Counted from the first letter of the stretch, positions 44,192 through 53,112 are shown. The stretch: 64,000 bases of DNA from Sandaracinus amylolyticus (GCF_021631985.1 NZ_CP070225.1:5084001-5148000); one strand, 5' to 3'. Translations and numbers: made by a program. The notes: generated by a model from the sequence alone, not told the origin.

Positions 44192-45412
44192 TCAGCCGAC
44201 CGATTCGCTCTCGCCCGAGAGCGCTTCTTCGAGGGCGGCCATGCCCGCCGCGACGTCGAGCTTCACGCCTTCCTTCCGGAACGCCATGCCCATCGCGTAG
44301 AGCACCTTGAACAGGTTGTGCGAGCGGCACTGCTCGCCCATCTGCCCGATGCGCACGACGTCGAGCCCGAACGCGCCGGAGATCTCGACGTTGTACTGGG
44401 TGCTCATCGTCTTGCGGACACGCGCGCCGTCGACGCCCTTCGGGATCGTGATCGCGACCACCGAATTCAGCCGGTGCGACTTGGGCACGAAGAGCGTGAG
44501 CCCCATCGCCTCGATGCCGCGCTGCAGCGCCTCGCTGCTCACGCGGTGCCGCTCGAAGCGACGCTCGAGGGTCTCCTCGCAGATGAGCCGCAGCGCCTCG
44601 TGCAGCGCGAGGATGCCGGGCACCGGCGCGGTGTAGTGGTACTGCTGGTAGCCCCAGAAGCGCCATGCGCGCTCCGCGTCGAAGCACCAGTGCGGTCGCG
44701 GCGAGGGACGCTCGCCGACCACCTTCCACGCGCGATCGCTGAACGCGATCAGCGACACGCCGGGGATCGACGAGAGCCCCTTCTGCCCGCCGGTGACCGC
44801 CGCGTCGATGCCCCAGTCGTCCATGCGCATCGGCATCGTCGAGAGCGTCACGACCGCGTCGACCACCACGATCGCACCGTGCTCGCGCGCGATCGCCGCG
44901 ATCTGCGGGAGCTCGACGTTGAGCAGGCCGCACGACGTCTCGCCCTGCGCGATGGTCACGACGTCGAAGCGCTCGCGCTTGAACGCGTCCGCGACGGCCT
45001 GCGCGCTCACCGGCGTCGCGACCTCGGGCTCCAGGAACTTCACGGTGCCGCCGAGGCCCAGCGCCATCTCGCCGAGGCGCCCGCTGAAGGTGCCGCTCTT
45101 CAGGCAGAGCACCTTGCGACCCGGCCAGACGAAGCTGGCCATCGCCATCTCCATCGCGCCCGAGGCCGGCCCGCCGACGCCGAGCACCTTCTCCGCGTTC
45201 GTCTGGAACGCGTAGCGGCTCATCGCCTTCACCGCGGCGATGACCTTGTCCATCGTCTCGCCGAGGTGGTTGATCACGACGCCGTTCGCGCGCGCCACCG
45301 CGTGCGGGATCGGCACCGGGCCCGCGCCCATCAGGAGCAGCGGCTCCGCGGGCAGGAGCGTGGAGAGCGGGACGAGCGGCGGAGGAGGCACGCGAGACGG
45401 CATCTCGTTCAC
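44192..45412 (-). CDS. Class V aminotransferase (alanine-glyoxylate family)
   Basis: 406 aa. PLP-dependent fold: the Schiff-base Lys is Lys211 in VTGGQKGLSS and the Asp binding the PLP ring nitrogen is Asp185 (VVVDAVV). N-terminal LLLMGAGPVPIPHAV and GETMDKVI, and the GGPASGAMEMA phosphate-loop region, match the alanine-glyoxylate/serine-pyruvate group, which transfers amino groups between small amino acids and keto acids in the cytosol. It is a stand-alone gene. Substrate specificity is not deducible. Confidence 0.88.
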   Translation of the reverse strand: MNEMPSRVPPPPLVPLSTLLPAEPLLLMGAGPVPIPHAVARANGVVINHLGETMDKVIAAVKAMSRYAFQTNAEKVLGVGGPASGAMEMAMASFVWPGRKVLCLKSGTFSGRLGEMALGLGGTVKFLEPEVATPVSAQAVADAFKRERFDVVTIAQGETSCGLLNVELPQIAAIAREHGAIVVVDAVVTLSTMPMRMDDWGIDAAVTGGQKGLSSIPGVSLIAFSDRAWKVVGERPSPRPHWCFDAERAWRFWGYQQYHYTAPVPGILALHEALRLICEETLERRFERHRVSSEALQRGIEAMGLTLFVPKSHRLNSVVAITIPKGVDGARVRKTMSTQYNVEISGAFGLDVVRIGQMGEQCRSHNLFKVLYAMGMAFRKEGVKLDVAAGMAALEEALSGESESVG

Positions 45413-45490
45413 GTCACGCTGCGGATCTAGAAGGAGGCCGCAGCGGGCACGCGAGTATGCCCAGCGATCGCCCCTCGCGCGAGCCGAGGG

Positions 45491-46561
45491 TCACTCCGGC
45501 GCGGGCAGCTCCTGCGAGACGAGCCGGTACGTGCCCGCGCCGCCGACCGCGCTCTCGCCGTCGACGACGACCCAGTACACGCCGGGCGCGAGATCGAGCG
45601 CGACCCGCGACTGCCTCCATCCTCCGGGCAGTCCCACGGTGCTGCGACATCCGAGCTCGTCGCCGTTCTCCGAGAGCAGGTAGAGCGCGGAGTCGAAGCG
45701 GCTCGCGAGACGGAACGAGAAGCGCGCCGCGTGATCGACGCGCAGCGCGTAGAGGTGCTCGGGCGCCTGCGTGCCCCCGCAGCTGCCGTGGTAACGCGAG
45801 GCGGCGGGCACGAGCTCGCTCTCGATCGCGTCGCGCGCGTGCAGCTCGCCGTGCGGTGCGCTCTCGATCGCGCGGGGATCGACCGGGTCGTAGAACGAGA
45901 CGAGGCGATAGCGCCCGAACCCGTGGGTGCCGTCGACCGCGACGAAGTACGTGCCCGCCGGCAGGTGCATGTCGAACGTCTCGAGCCGCGCCCTGCGATC
46001 GCGGCACGCGACCTCGGGCCCGTCGATCGCGCCCTCGCGCACGTAGATCGTCGCGTCGAACTCGGACACGAGTCGCAACGAGAGCCGCGCCGGCGACGCG
46101 AGGTGCACGACGTACCACTGCTGCGGCCCGCCCTCGCCTCCACAGCTCGCGGAGTCGTCGGGCCCGTGGGTGATCGTCGCGCCGAAGAACACGCGCCCCG
46201 GCACGAGCTCGATCACGCCCTCGGGGGTGCCGTGCGGCAGCGTTCGCCCACACGCGAGCTCCGCCGTGTCGCGCAGCACCGCGCGCCCGGTCGCGCGCTC
46301 GACGATCTCGTACTCGATGCGCATCGACGCCGAGCGCACCGTCCACCCGTCGCTCTCCGCGTCGACGTGCGAGCCGTCGCCCACGGTGCGCAGCTCGTAG
46401 TCCTGCGGCGTCGCTCGCACGTGCTCGCCGGTGTATGGGTCGGCGAAGTACGGACGGATCGACAGGTTGCACTGGAGCTCGACGCCATGCGTCTGAGCGC
46501 TCGCGCGCGGTGCCGCGACGAGGACTCCGATCACGCACGACAGCACCGCGAGATCACGCAT
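45491..46561 (-). CDS. Secreted PPC-domain protein
   Basis: 356 aa with a Sec signal (to ASAQ, ~23). A central region and C-terminal part contain two prepeptidase-C-terminal-like beta domains (~150-240 and ~255-350), with paired strands such as ARLSLRLVSEFDATIYVREG and ARFSFRLASRFDSALYLLSENG and the closing GTYFVAVDG / GVYWVVVDG. Such domains usually accompany secreted peptidases or act as binding modules; no protease site is present. Diverges from the AraC gene at 46658. Cys pairs suggest an extracytoplasmic protein. Confidence 0.66.
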   Translation of the reverse strand: MRDLAVLSCVIGVLVAAPRASAQTHGVELQCNLSIRPYFADPYTGEHVRATPQDYELRTVGDGSHVDAESDGWTVRSASMRIEYEIVERATGRAVLRDTAELACGRTLPHGTPEGVIELVPGRVFFGATITHGPDDSASCGGEGGPQQWYVVHLASPARLSLRLVSEFDATIYVREGAIDGPEVACRDRRARLETFDMHLPAGTYFVAVDGTHGFGRYRLVSFYDPVDPRAIESAPHGELHARDAIESELVPAASRYHGSCGGTQAPEHLYALRVDHAARFSFRLASRFDSALYLLSENGDELGCRSTVGLPGGWRQSRVALDLAPGVYWVVVDGESAVGGAGTYRLVSQELPAPE

Positions 46562-46657
46562 GCCCCGTCCCTCCGCGCGTGAGAGGAACTTGTCACCCGC
46601 GCGCGCCCATCGCCATCCCACACGACGAGGACGTGCGCTCCCCGTTACCCTCGATCG

Positions 46658-47485
46658 GTGCGCGCTGCTCACGTCGACGTCGATCGCGTCACCGCTCCGG
46701 CGTTCGCGCTCGCGGACGAGCTCTCGCCGGGCGCGGGCGCGTGGCACGCACATCGACGGCACCAGCTGCTCTTCGCGGCGGAGGGCTCGATGCGGCTCGA
46801 GCTCGAGGAGGGCGTGTGGGTCCTTCCTCCGCGACGTGCGGCGCTGATCCGCGCGCGGGTCGCGCATCGTGTCGACGTCGATCACGCGTCGAGCCTGCGC
46901 ACGATCTACTGGGCTCCGCGGTTCGCGCCCGCGCCTCGCGCGGACTGTGCGGTGTTCGCGATCGACGTGCTCGCGCGCGAGATGATCCTGCACGCGATGC
47001 GATGGCCTCCGCGCGAGGCCTCGCGCGATGCGAGCGGTCGTCGCTTCCTGCGGGTGCTGATCGAGCTCGCTCACGCACGCGCGACGAACGCGCTGCCGAT
47101 GCACCTGCCACCGCCGCGCAGCGACGAGCTCCGTCGTGCGCTGTCGATCGTGCACGCACGCCTCGGCGATCCGCTGCGCGCCGCGGAGGTCGCGCGCGGG
47201 GCCGGCATGTCGGAGCGCACGCTGGCGCGACGCATGGAAGTCGAGCTCTCGCTCGGCTTCCGCGACTACCTCCACGCGGCGCGCATGCTGCGCGCGATGG
47301 AGCGCCTCGCGGTGCCGGGCACGCGCGTCGCGGAGGTCGCGACCGAGCTCGGCTTCGCGACGCCCTCGGCGTTCACCCATGCGTTCGCGCGCTTCGCGGG
47401 CGAGACGCCGCGGGACTACTCCGCGCGCTCGAGCGCGACCGTCCTCCACACCGCGGGCAGCCCGACGCGCAGGAAGACCGGATAG
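46658..47485 (+). CDS. AraC-family transcriptional regulator
   Basis: 275 aa starting at GTG. The N-terminal ~100 residues form a cupin-like sensor (HRRHQLLFAAEGSMRLELEEGVWVLPP). The C-terminal domain has the AraC double HTH: AAEVARGAGMSERTLARRME (~178-197) and AEVATELGFATPSAFTHAFARFAGETPRDY (~228-257), the signature of the family. It probably controls the divergent PPC-domain gene or itself. Its last 70 nt overlap the end of the opposing metallo-beta-lactamase-fold gene. Confidence 0.86.
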   Translation: MRAAHVDVDRVTAPAFALADELSPGAGAWHAHRRHQLLFAAEGSMRLELEEGVWVLPPRRAALIRARVAHRVDVDHASSLRTIYWAPRFAPAPRADCAVFAIDVLAREMILHAMRWPPREASRDASGRRFLRVLIELAHARATNALPMHLPPPRSDELRRALSIVHARLGDPLRAAEVARGAGMSERTLARRMEVELSLGFRDYLHAARMLRAMERLAVPGTRVAEVATELGFATPSAFTHAFARFAGETPRDYSARSSATVLHTAGSPTRRKTG

Positions 47486-48306
47486 CCGTACCCCGGATGT
47501 TCGGCCTCGATGCGCGCGCGCAGCGCGTCGATCGCGCCCTCGGGCGCCGGCAGCGCCGGCGACGCCTCGCGGGTCATCGCGCGCACTCGCTCGAGGTACA
47601 CGCGCTGCGCCGCGACGCGCTCCGTCCCACCGCTCTCGCCGCGACCCGGATGCACCCACCGAGGACGCATCGCCTCGATCTCGTCGAGCCGCTCGAGCCA
47701 CGCCTCGAGGTGGCCGAGCTCGAGCCACGCATGCGCACGATGCGCGATCAGATCGCCGGTGAACACGTGGCCGTTCCACTCGATCACGACGTGCGCGTCG
47801 CTGCAGCCCGCGCCGAGCACGTGCGCGCGCAGCGTGAGCCCCGCGGCGTCGATCTCGGTGCTCGCGTCACCGAACGACTCGAGCTCGGGCATCGCGCTCG
47901 GATAGTCCGGCGCGTAGCGCTCGTAGAACCATCGCCGGCGCAGCGCGTCGACCTCGGGGATGCGCGCGCGCACCTGCTCCGAGGTCACGACGCGCACGCC
48001 GCGCCGCCGCATCACCTCGGCACCGTTGAACTTGTCGGGGTTCGCGTGGAGCACGATCGCGAGCACCACGGGCTTGCCGGTCTCGCGCTCGATCACGTCG
48101 AGCAGTCGCTCTGCCTCCGAGGGCATGAACTGGGTGTCGATCACCACGACACCCTCGGGCCCTTCGATCCAGTACGAGCGCGTGTGGAACCCGCGCGGCA
48201 CCGACACGAACGTGCCGACACCATCCACGTCCCGCGCGCGGGGCGCGAGCGGCGCGCCCCCACACGCCGCGATCAGGCACACCCACGAGACCAGCCGACG
48301 CGCCAT
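47416..48306 (-). CDS. Metallo-beta-lactamase-fold lipoprotein with altered metal site
   Basis: 296 aa; the signal LIAAC marks a lipoprotein (Cys15). The MBL fold is visible but the HxHxDH motif reads HANPDK (His87, Asn89, Asp91, Lys92), losing two ligands. The third site is GAGCSDAH with Cys168 where His is usual. Asp185 (FTGDLIA) and His219 (VHPGRGES) remain. The protein may bind one metal, use other ligands or be non-catalytic. Family members include secreted hydrolases and beta-lactamases. Convergent with the AraC gene with a 70-nt overlap. Confidence 0.78.
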   Translation of the reverse strand: MARRLVSWVCLIAACGGAPLAPRARDVDGVGTFVSVPRGFHTRSYWIEGPEGVVVIDTQFMPSEAERLLDVIERETGKPVVLAIVLHANPDKFNGAEVMRRRGVRVVTSEQVRARIPEVDALRRRWFYERYAPDYPSAMPELESFGDASTEIDAAGLTLRAHVLGAGCSDAHVVIEWNGHVFTGDLIAHRAHAWLELGHLEAWLERLDEIEAMRPRWVHPGRGESGGTERVAAQRVYLERVRAMTREASPALPAPEGAIDALRARIEAEHPGYGYPVFLRVGLPAVWRTVALERAE

Positions 48307-48389
48307 CGCACCGCCTCCCGAGACACGGTGCGATCCTGGCGCGACGCGCGATGGCGGACCGTCGACGATCCGCCGGAGAATTGCTCGAA

Positions 48390-49253
48390 TCAGCCGTCGA
48401 GACGGCCGATGCGCTCGAGGTACGCGCGAGCCAGCGCGTAGTCGTCCTTCTGATCCGGATGGAAGTCGCGGCGCAGGTAGTCGGCGATCGCCCCGCGGAA
48501 CATGACGGTGCGGTGCTTGCGCTCGCGCTCGAGCACCGGGTCCGCCTCCGCGGCGCGACGATGGGCCGCGAGGTCGGTGCCCATCGCGGCCTCCTGGCGG
48601 AGCAGCTCGCGCGCGCCGAGGATCCAGAACGCGACGATGCTCGCGCTCGCGAGCGCGATCCCCGCGGCGCGCACGCCCCAGCGCGGGTCGACCTTCTGCA
48701 GCACGTCGTACGCGACCGACTTGTGCTCGATCTCCTCGGCGGCATGCCAGCGCAGCAGGTCGCGCATCAGCGGGTGCGCGTGATCGAGCATGTCGCTCTT
48801 CAGCGCGTTCTCCGCCATCGTCGCGGTGTAGTGCTCGAGCGCGGCGGTCGCCGAGAGGCGCAGCACGGGCGGCGTGTTCTTCTCGAGCACCTCGAACGCC
48901 CAGTGCCGGTAGAACGCGAGGAAGGGCTCGAGGTCGTAGCCCTGCTCCTGCAGCAGCTTGTTATACCGCTCGTGCTCGTGGCCGTGACGACCCTCCTGGC
49001 CGAAGAAGCCGCGCACCCGCGCGAGCAGCTCGGGGTCGTTCTCGACGACGTGCATGTAGTGCTTCACCGAGCGGATGAAGAAGCGCTCGCCGTCGGGGAA
49101 GAGCAGGTTCAGCGCGTTCGAGATGTGGGTCGGGATCGGGTTCTCGAAGAACCACCAGCGCGGGACCGCGGCCTCGCGGAACGCGAAGCCCATCGCGCGC
49201 ACCGGGATCGACCGCTTGCTCTTGGTGCTCTCCGCGCTCGCCGTCGCGCTCAT
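48390..49253 (-). CDS. PF10118-type predicted metal-dependent hydrolase
   Basis: 287 aa. The predominantly helical sequence carries His/Glu sets typical of the COG3687/PF10118 group: HGHEHERY near 92-99, HWAFEVLE, ALEHYTATM and WHAAEEIEHKSVAYDV near 160-175, giving a ferritin-like four-helix pattern that could hold a di-metal centre. A hydrophobic stretch near 197-211 may be a buried helix. The reaction is unproven for the family. The divergent TetR gene starts 90 bp away across a near-palindromic site at 49289-49303. Confidence 0.74.
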   Translation of the reverse strand: MSATASAESTKSKRSIPVRAMGFAFREAAVPRWWFFENPIPTHISNALNLLFPDGERFFIRSVKHYMHVVENDPELLARVRGFFGQEGRHGHEHERYNKLLQEQGYDLEPFLAFYRHWAFEVLEKNTPPVLRLSATAALEHYTATMAENALKSDMLDHAHPLMRDLLRWHAAEEIEHKSVAYDVLQKVDPRWGVRAAGIALASASIVAFWILGARELLRQEAAMGTDLAAHRRAAEADPVLERERKHRTVMFRGAIADYLRRDFHPDQKDDYALARAYLERIGRLDG

Positions 49254-49288
49254 GAATTCCTCCCTGTTCTGCGAGCATCTAGCATCTG

Positions 49289-49303
49289 TTGAACTTCGGT
49301 CAA
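49289..49303. promoter_or_regulatory. Candidate TetR operator
   Basis: TTGAAC TTC GGTCAA is an inverted repeat with half-sites TTGAAC and TTGACC (one mismatch) in the 90-bp gap between the divergent TetR and PF10118 genes. The location fits repression of both. Confidence 0.45.
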
Positions 49304-49343
49304 TAGCGCTGGACGCGGGTCCGGGTCATGCTCGGCGATCCCT

Positions 49344-50042
49344 ATGAGCGCTCCGATCGCCCGCCATCGTCTCGCGCTCGACGAGCGACGTGCACAGCTC
49401 CTCGAGCTCGGCGCGCGCCTCTTCGCCGAGCGCTCGTACGACGACGTGTCCATCGACGACATCGCGGAGGCGGCGGGGATCTCGAAGGGGCTGCTCTATC
49501 ACTACTTCGGCAGCAAGCGTGCGTTCTACGTCGCGACGGTGAGGCAGGCCGCGGAGCAGCTGCAGCTGCGGACCGAGCCCGACAGCTCGCTGCCGCAGCC
49601 GGCGCGCGCCCGCGCCGGGCTCGACGCGTACCTGAGCTTCGTCGAGGAGCACGCCGCGCCCTACGCGTCGCTGATGCGCAGCGGCATCGGCAACGATCCC
49701 GAGGTCGCCGCGATCGTCGACGAGACGCGCGACGCGATCGTGCGGCGCATGATGGGCGAGCTCGGGCTCACCGAGCCTCGTCCCGTCGTGCGCTTCGCGC
49801 TGCGCAGCTGGATCGGCCTGGTCGAGGCCGCGAGCCTCGACTGGCTCGATCGTCGCGAGGTCGCGCGCGAGACGGTGCTGCAGATGCTGCTGGAGTCGCT
49901 CTACGCGACGCTGGTGCTCGCGTCGCGCCTCGATCCCGAGGCTGGCGTCACGGTGTCCGCGTCGCCGCCGACGATGGGCGACTCGAGCGCGGTGATCGAC
50001 ACCAGCGAGGCCGAGCGCAGCGCTCGCCCGCGGCGTCGCTGA
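49344..50042 (+). CDS. TetR-family transcriptional regulator
   Basis: 232 aa. The N-terminal HTH is canonical (LFAERSYDDVSIDDIAEAAG and SKGLLYHYFGSKRAFY, ~27-62). The C-terminal part is helical (LDAYLSFVEEHAAPYASLMR...), the ligand-binding and dimer domain. It probably represses the divergent PF10118 gene and itself. The stop abuts the stop of the opposing gene in the palindrome TGATCA (50040-50045). Ligand unknown. Confidence 0.88.
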   Translation: MSAPIARHRLALDERRAQLLELGARLFAERSYDDVSIDDIAEAAGISKGLLYHYFGSKRAFYVATVRQAAEQLQLRTEPDSSLPQPARARAGLDAYLSFVEEHAAPYASLMRSGIGNDPEVAAIVDETRDAIVRRMMGELGLTEPRPVVRFALRSWIGLVEAASLDWLDRREVARETVLQMLLESLYATLVLASRLDPEAGVTVSASPPTMGDSSAVIDTSEAERSARPRRR

Positions 50043-51047
50043 TCACAGCACTGCGACGCCGCGCGGAGCGGGATCGTCGCCGAGCATCTCGAACGCAGCG
50101 CGGTGCGTGGTGCGCAGGGTGAGCGGGGCGCGCCCATCGCGCTCGAGCACGATCTCGCAGCGCGCGAGCTTCGAGTTGAGGCAGGTCTTGGTGCCCCCCG
50201 GCGGGTTGCCGTAGGGCAGCGCGACGAACGTCGACGACGGCGCGTCCATCCGTCCGTGCAGGCGCGCGCCCTTCGCGCGCACGTCGAAGCGCCACTCGAA
50301 CGGGCGGAACGACGCGCGGGCCGCGAAGCCGCGCGGGACCGAGTCGAAGCGCAGCTCCTCGTCGCCGAGGCGGAGCACCGCGACGGTCAGCGGCGGCGCG
50401 AGCACCGGGCCCACGGCGACGCGCGCGGTCGCGAGCTCGAGGAAGGCCTCGGGCGCGTCGTCGAAGCCCGCGACCTGGCCCCACGCATAGCGGTCGGTGT
50501 GTCGGCTGCCCCAGTTGTGGTTGTGGCTGCCGATCCATCCGTCGATCGCGAGCGGCTCGCCGTCGACCTCGATCGTGCCGTCGAAGCGCGCGAACGGCGC
50601 GCTCGTGAGCACCTTCGCGCGCGGCAGCGGCGCGTCGTAGAGCGCGCGCGGGAAGAGCAGGAGCGGCGAGGCCGCGCTCGTGTACCGCAGCGACCATCGC
50701 AGCGAGTGCGACGCGCTCTTCGCGCCACCCTCGAGCGAGCGCGCGTCGAGGCGCGATCCCGCGACCTCCACGTCGAGCCCGCGCGCGCCGAAGCGGCACG
50801 ACGCGATCGGGAATTCCTCGCGCACCGCGACCACGCGCTCGCGCTCGCCGTCGAACACGATCGCCCACACCTCGCCGAGCGCTTCGTCGGGCGCGGCACC
50901 GCGACGCGCGAGGATCGTCGAGCGGATCCAGAACGCGAGCGGGCGCGTGGGATGGTTCGCGCGCTGGAACCAGCTCTCGTAGTGCCCGCCGCGATCCGAG
51001 GCGACGAAGCGAGGGGTGTCGAGGGCGTCGCGATCGAGCTCGATCAT
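50043..51047 (-). CDS. Unassigned enzyme-like protein with HNHNWG motif
   Basis: 334 aa without a signal peptide. Mostly beta strands with a distinctive central block SHNHNWGSRHTDRYAWGQV near residue 172, rich in His, Trp and Asn that could form an active or binding site. The overall look, an N-terminal half and a C-terminal half of similar size, recalls lipocalin-like two-domain proteins such as CrtC or AttH, but this is not certain. It ends exactly against the TetR gene and lies upstream of a dispersed repeat copy on its own 5' side. Confidence 0.55.
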   Translation of the reverse strand: MIELDRDALDTPRFVASDRGGHYESWFQRANHPTRPLAFWIRSTILARRGAAPDEALGEVWAIVFDGERERVVAVREEFPIASCRFGARGLDVEVAGSRLDARSLEGGAKSASHSLRWSLRYTSAASPLLLFPRALYDAPLPRAKVLTSAPFARFDGTIEVDGEPLAIDGWIGSHNHNWGSRHTDRYAWGQVAGFDDAPEAFLELATARVAVGPVLAPPLTVAVLRLGDEELRFDSVPRGFAARASFRPFEWRFDVRAKGARLHGRMDAPSSTFVALPYGNPPGGTKTCLNSKLARCEIVLERDGRAPLTLRTTHRAAFEMLGDDPAPRGVAVL

Positions 51048-51098
51048 GCGTCTTACCTCTGCGCCGTCGGGGAACGCGAGGCCATGACGTCCGAGGTC

Positions 51099-51142
51099 AG
51101 TGCTCGCTGGCGGAGGGGCGAGCCGATCTCGGACACGCTCTC
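51099..51142 (+). repeat. Dispersed repeat element, copy 1
   Basis: Starts AGTGCTCGCTGGCGGAGG and ends near CGGACACGCTCTC. The same left 18 bp and a closely similar right end occur at 55507-55577 on the other strand, where they flank an extra hairpin. This copy sits in the 93-bp gap and ends on the MarR stop codon. Confidence 0.6.
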
Positions 51143-51614
51143 AGTCCTCTTCGCCGGCCTCGCGCGCGAGCTCGTCGATCACCGCGCGCAGCACGCGGCG
51201 GGCGCCCTCGATGTCGCGCGCATCGACCTGACGCAACGCGCGCTGCACCGCGGCCTCGACCGTGCCGCCGCGCTCGCGATCGAGATCCTTGCCCGCGCTC
51301 GCGAGATAGAGGTGCATGCGGCGCGCGTCCTCGGGATCCGGCTCGCGACGCACCGCGCGGCGCTCCTCGAGCCTGCGCAGGATGCCGGTCAGCGTGCTCG
51401 GGTGGATGCGCATCGCGCTCGAGAGCTCGCCCGCCGCGATGCCCGGCCGGCGCCCGATGATGCGCAGCGCGAGGCGCTGCGGACCGGTGATGCCGATCGC
51501 GCCCTCCATGCGCTTGCTGAGCGACTGGAGCGCGTGCGTGAGCTCCCACAGGAGCTGCATGAACTGGAGCGTCTTGCCGAGCTTCGGCTCGAGCGGCGCG
51601 TCGGACGTCGACAT
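51141..51614 (-). CDS. MarR-family transcriptional regulator
   Basis: 157 aa. A winged-helix core: GPQRLALRIIGRRPGIAAGELSSAM and HPSTLTGILRRLEERRAVRREPDPEDARR (~43-97), with the wing and DxRR-like motif of MarR proteins. It is the downstream gene of the KamA-family gene (82 bp gap). The 24-bp palindrome upstream of kamA is a strong candidate for its operator, giving an autoregulated operon. Ligand unknown. Confidence 0.87.
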   Translation of the reverse strand: MSTSDAPLEPKLGKTLQFMQLLWELTHALQSLSKRMEGAIGITGPQRLALRIIGRRPGIAAGELSSAMRIHPSTLTGILRRLEERRAVRREPDPEDARRMHLYLASAGKDLDRERGGTVEAAVQRALRQVDARDIEGARRVLRAVIDELAREAGEED

Positions 51615-51696
51615 CTCGGGGGCCAGGTCTGGCAGCGGCCGCGCGCACGCGCCAGTCGTCTCCGGAGGTCGGAAGAGAGGCGAAGCGAAGGAACGA

Positions 51697-53112
51697 TCAC
51701 CACCGCTCGCCGGCGAGGACCGGCAAGCGACGGCGGCGCAGCGTGCGGAATTCGGTCCGCGTCGCGTCGGGGTCCTCGCGGACGCGACGCATCTCGGGCT
51801 CGAAGAAGAACTCCGGCTCGTCGAACGCGGGCTCGAGCTGATCGAGCCAGGTCGCGCGTTCGTCGTACTTCGCGAAGAACGGGCGCCCCACCCAGTCCGG
51901 CTCGCGCGCTTGCAGGAAGCGGAGCGCCAGCACGCGCTCGCCGCGGATGTGCGCGGGGCCGTCGACCGTGACCTTCCCCGGCGTCGCGCTCATCGAAGGA
52001 CCGCGCGCGGTGCGCGCGAGACCGGACACGCGCGCGAGCGCGTCCCGCACGATCCGCCACGCCTCGACCAGGGGCACCTCGAACCAGTGGCTCGCGCCGG
52101 TGTCGCGCTCGACGAACGCGTAGTACGGCACGGCGCCGAGCTGGGCCTGCAGCCGCCACATCTCCGCCCACGCGAGCGCGGCGTCGTTCACGTGGCGCAG
52201 GATCGGCGCCTGACACCGCACCACCGCGCCGGTGCTCCGGACGCGCTGCACCGCGCGCTGCGCGATCGCGCTCTCGAGCTCGCGCGGGTGCGAGTAGTGC
52301 GCCATCAGCGCGAGCGTGCGGCCCGAGCGCGTCACCTGCTCGAAGAGGCGCAGCAGGTCGTCGGCGTCGGCGTCGGTGACGAAGCGGTACGGCCAGTAGG
52401 CCGGCGCCTTGGTGCCGATCCGGATCGACGCGAGGTGCGGCAGGTCGGCCTCGAGGAGCGGCTCGACGTAGCGGCGCAGCACCGACGTCTTCATCAGCAG
52501 CGGATCGCCGCCCGTGATCAGGACGTCGGTCACCTCCTCGTGCTCGGCGAGGTAGCGCACCAGCTCGTCGGCCTCGCGCGTCGCGAACTTCATGTCGTCG
52601 AGCCCGACGAATTGCGGCCAGCGGAAGCAGTAGGTGCAGTACGCGTGACAGGTCTGGCCCTGCGCGGGGAAGAAGAGGACCGTCTCGCGATACTTGTGCT
52701 GGAGGCCGCGGGTGCGGCGATCGTCGAGCAGCGGGGTGTTGAGCTCCATCTGCCCGGCGGGATGCGGGTTGAGCCGGTGCTGGATCTCGCGCGCCGCGTC
52801 GCGGATCACGTCGCTGCCCGCGCCGCTCGCGAAGAGCCGCTCCATCTGCGCGAAGTCGTCGTCGCGCAGCATGCCGCGCTGCGGGAACGTGAGCTGGAAG
52901 ATCGGGTCGTCGGGCACACGCGCCCAGTCGATCAGCTCGCTCGTCACGTACTCGTTCACGCGGAACGGGAGCACGGACGCCACGATCTCCATCGCGCGGA
53001 TCTCGCCCTCGCCGAGGCGTGCGAGCTGCGGAATCGAGGAGAGATCCTTGCGCTCGAGGGCCTTGAACCGGCGGGGAACGAGGGTTCGACTGGCGAACAC
53101 CACATCGTTCAC
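51697..53112 (-). CDS. KamA-family radical SAM aminomutase-like protein
   Basis: 471 aa from GTG at 53112, the only in-frame start, since TGA lies upstream within the palindrome. The radical SAM cluster CHAYCTYCF gives Cys155, Cys159 and Cys162; LITGGDPLLM is the SAM-binding segment. The family moves amino groups of lysine or related substrates using PLP. Here the usual GGGGK around the PLP Lys reads SATPGKV near 378, an unusual form. No AblB acetyltransferase or EpmA is adjacent. The lack of a ribosome site and the 8 bp between palindrome and GTG suggest a leaderless mRNA. Confidence 0.82.
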   Translation of the reverse strand: MNDVVFASRTLVPRRFKALERKDLSSIPQLARLGEGEIRAMEIVASVLPFRVNEYVTSELIDWARVPDDPIFQLTFPQRGMLRDDDFAQMERLFASGAGSDVIRDAAREIQHRLNPHPAGQMELNTPLLDDRRTRGLQHKYRETVLFFPAQGQTCHAYCTYCFRWPQFVGLDDMKFATREADELVRYLAEHEEVTDVLITGGDPLLMKTSVLRRYVEPLLEADLPHLASIRIGTKAPAYWPYRFVTDADADDLLRLFEQVTRSGRTLALMAHYSHPRELESAIAQRAVQRVRSTGAVVRCQAPILRHVNDAALAWAEMWRLQAQLGAVPYYAFVERDTGASHWFEVPLVEAWRIVRDALARVSGLARTARGPSMSATPGKVTVDGPAHIRGERVLALRFLQAREPDWVGRPFFAKYDERATWLDQLEPAFDEPEFFFEPEMRRVREDPDATRTEFRTLRRRRLPVLAGERW

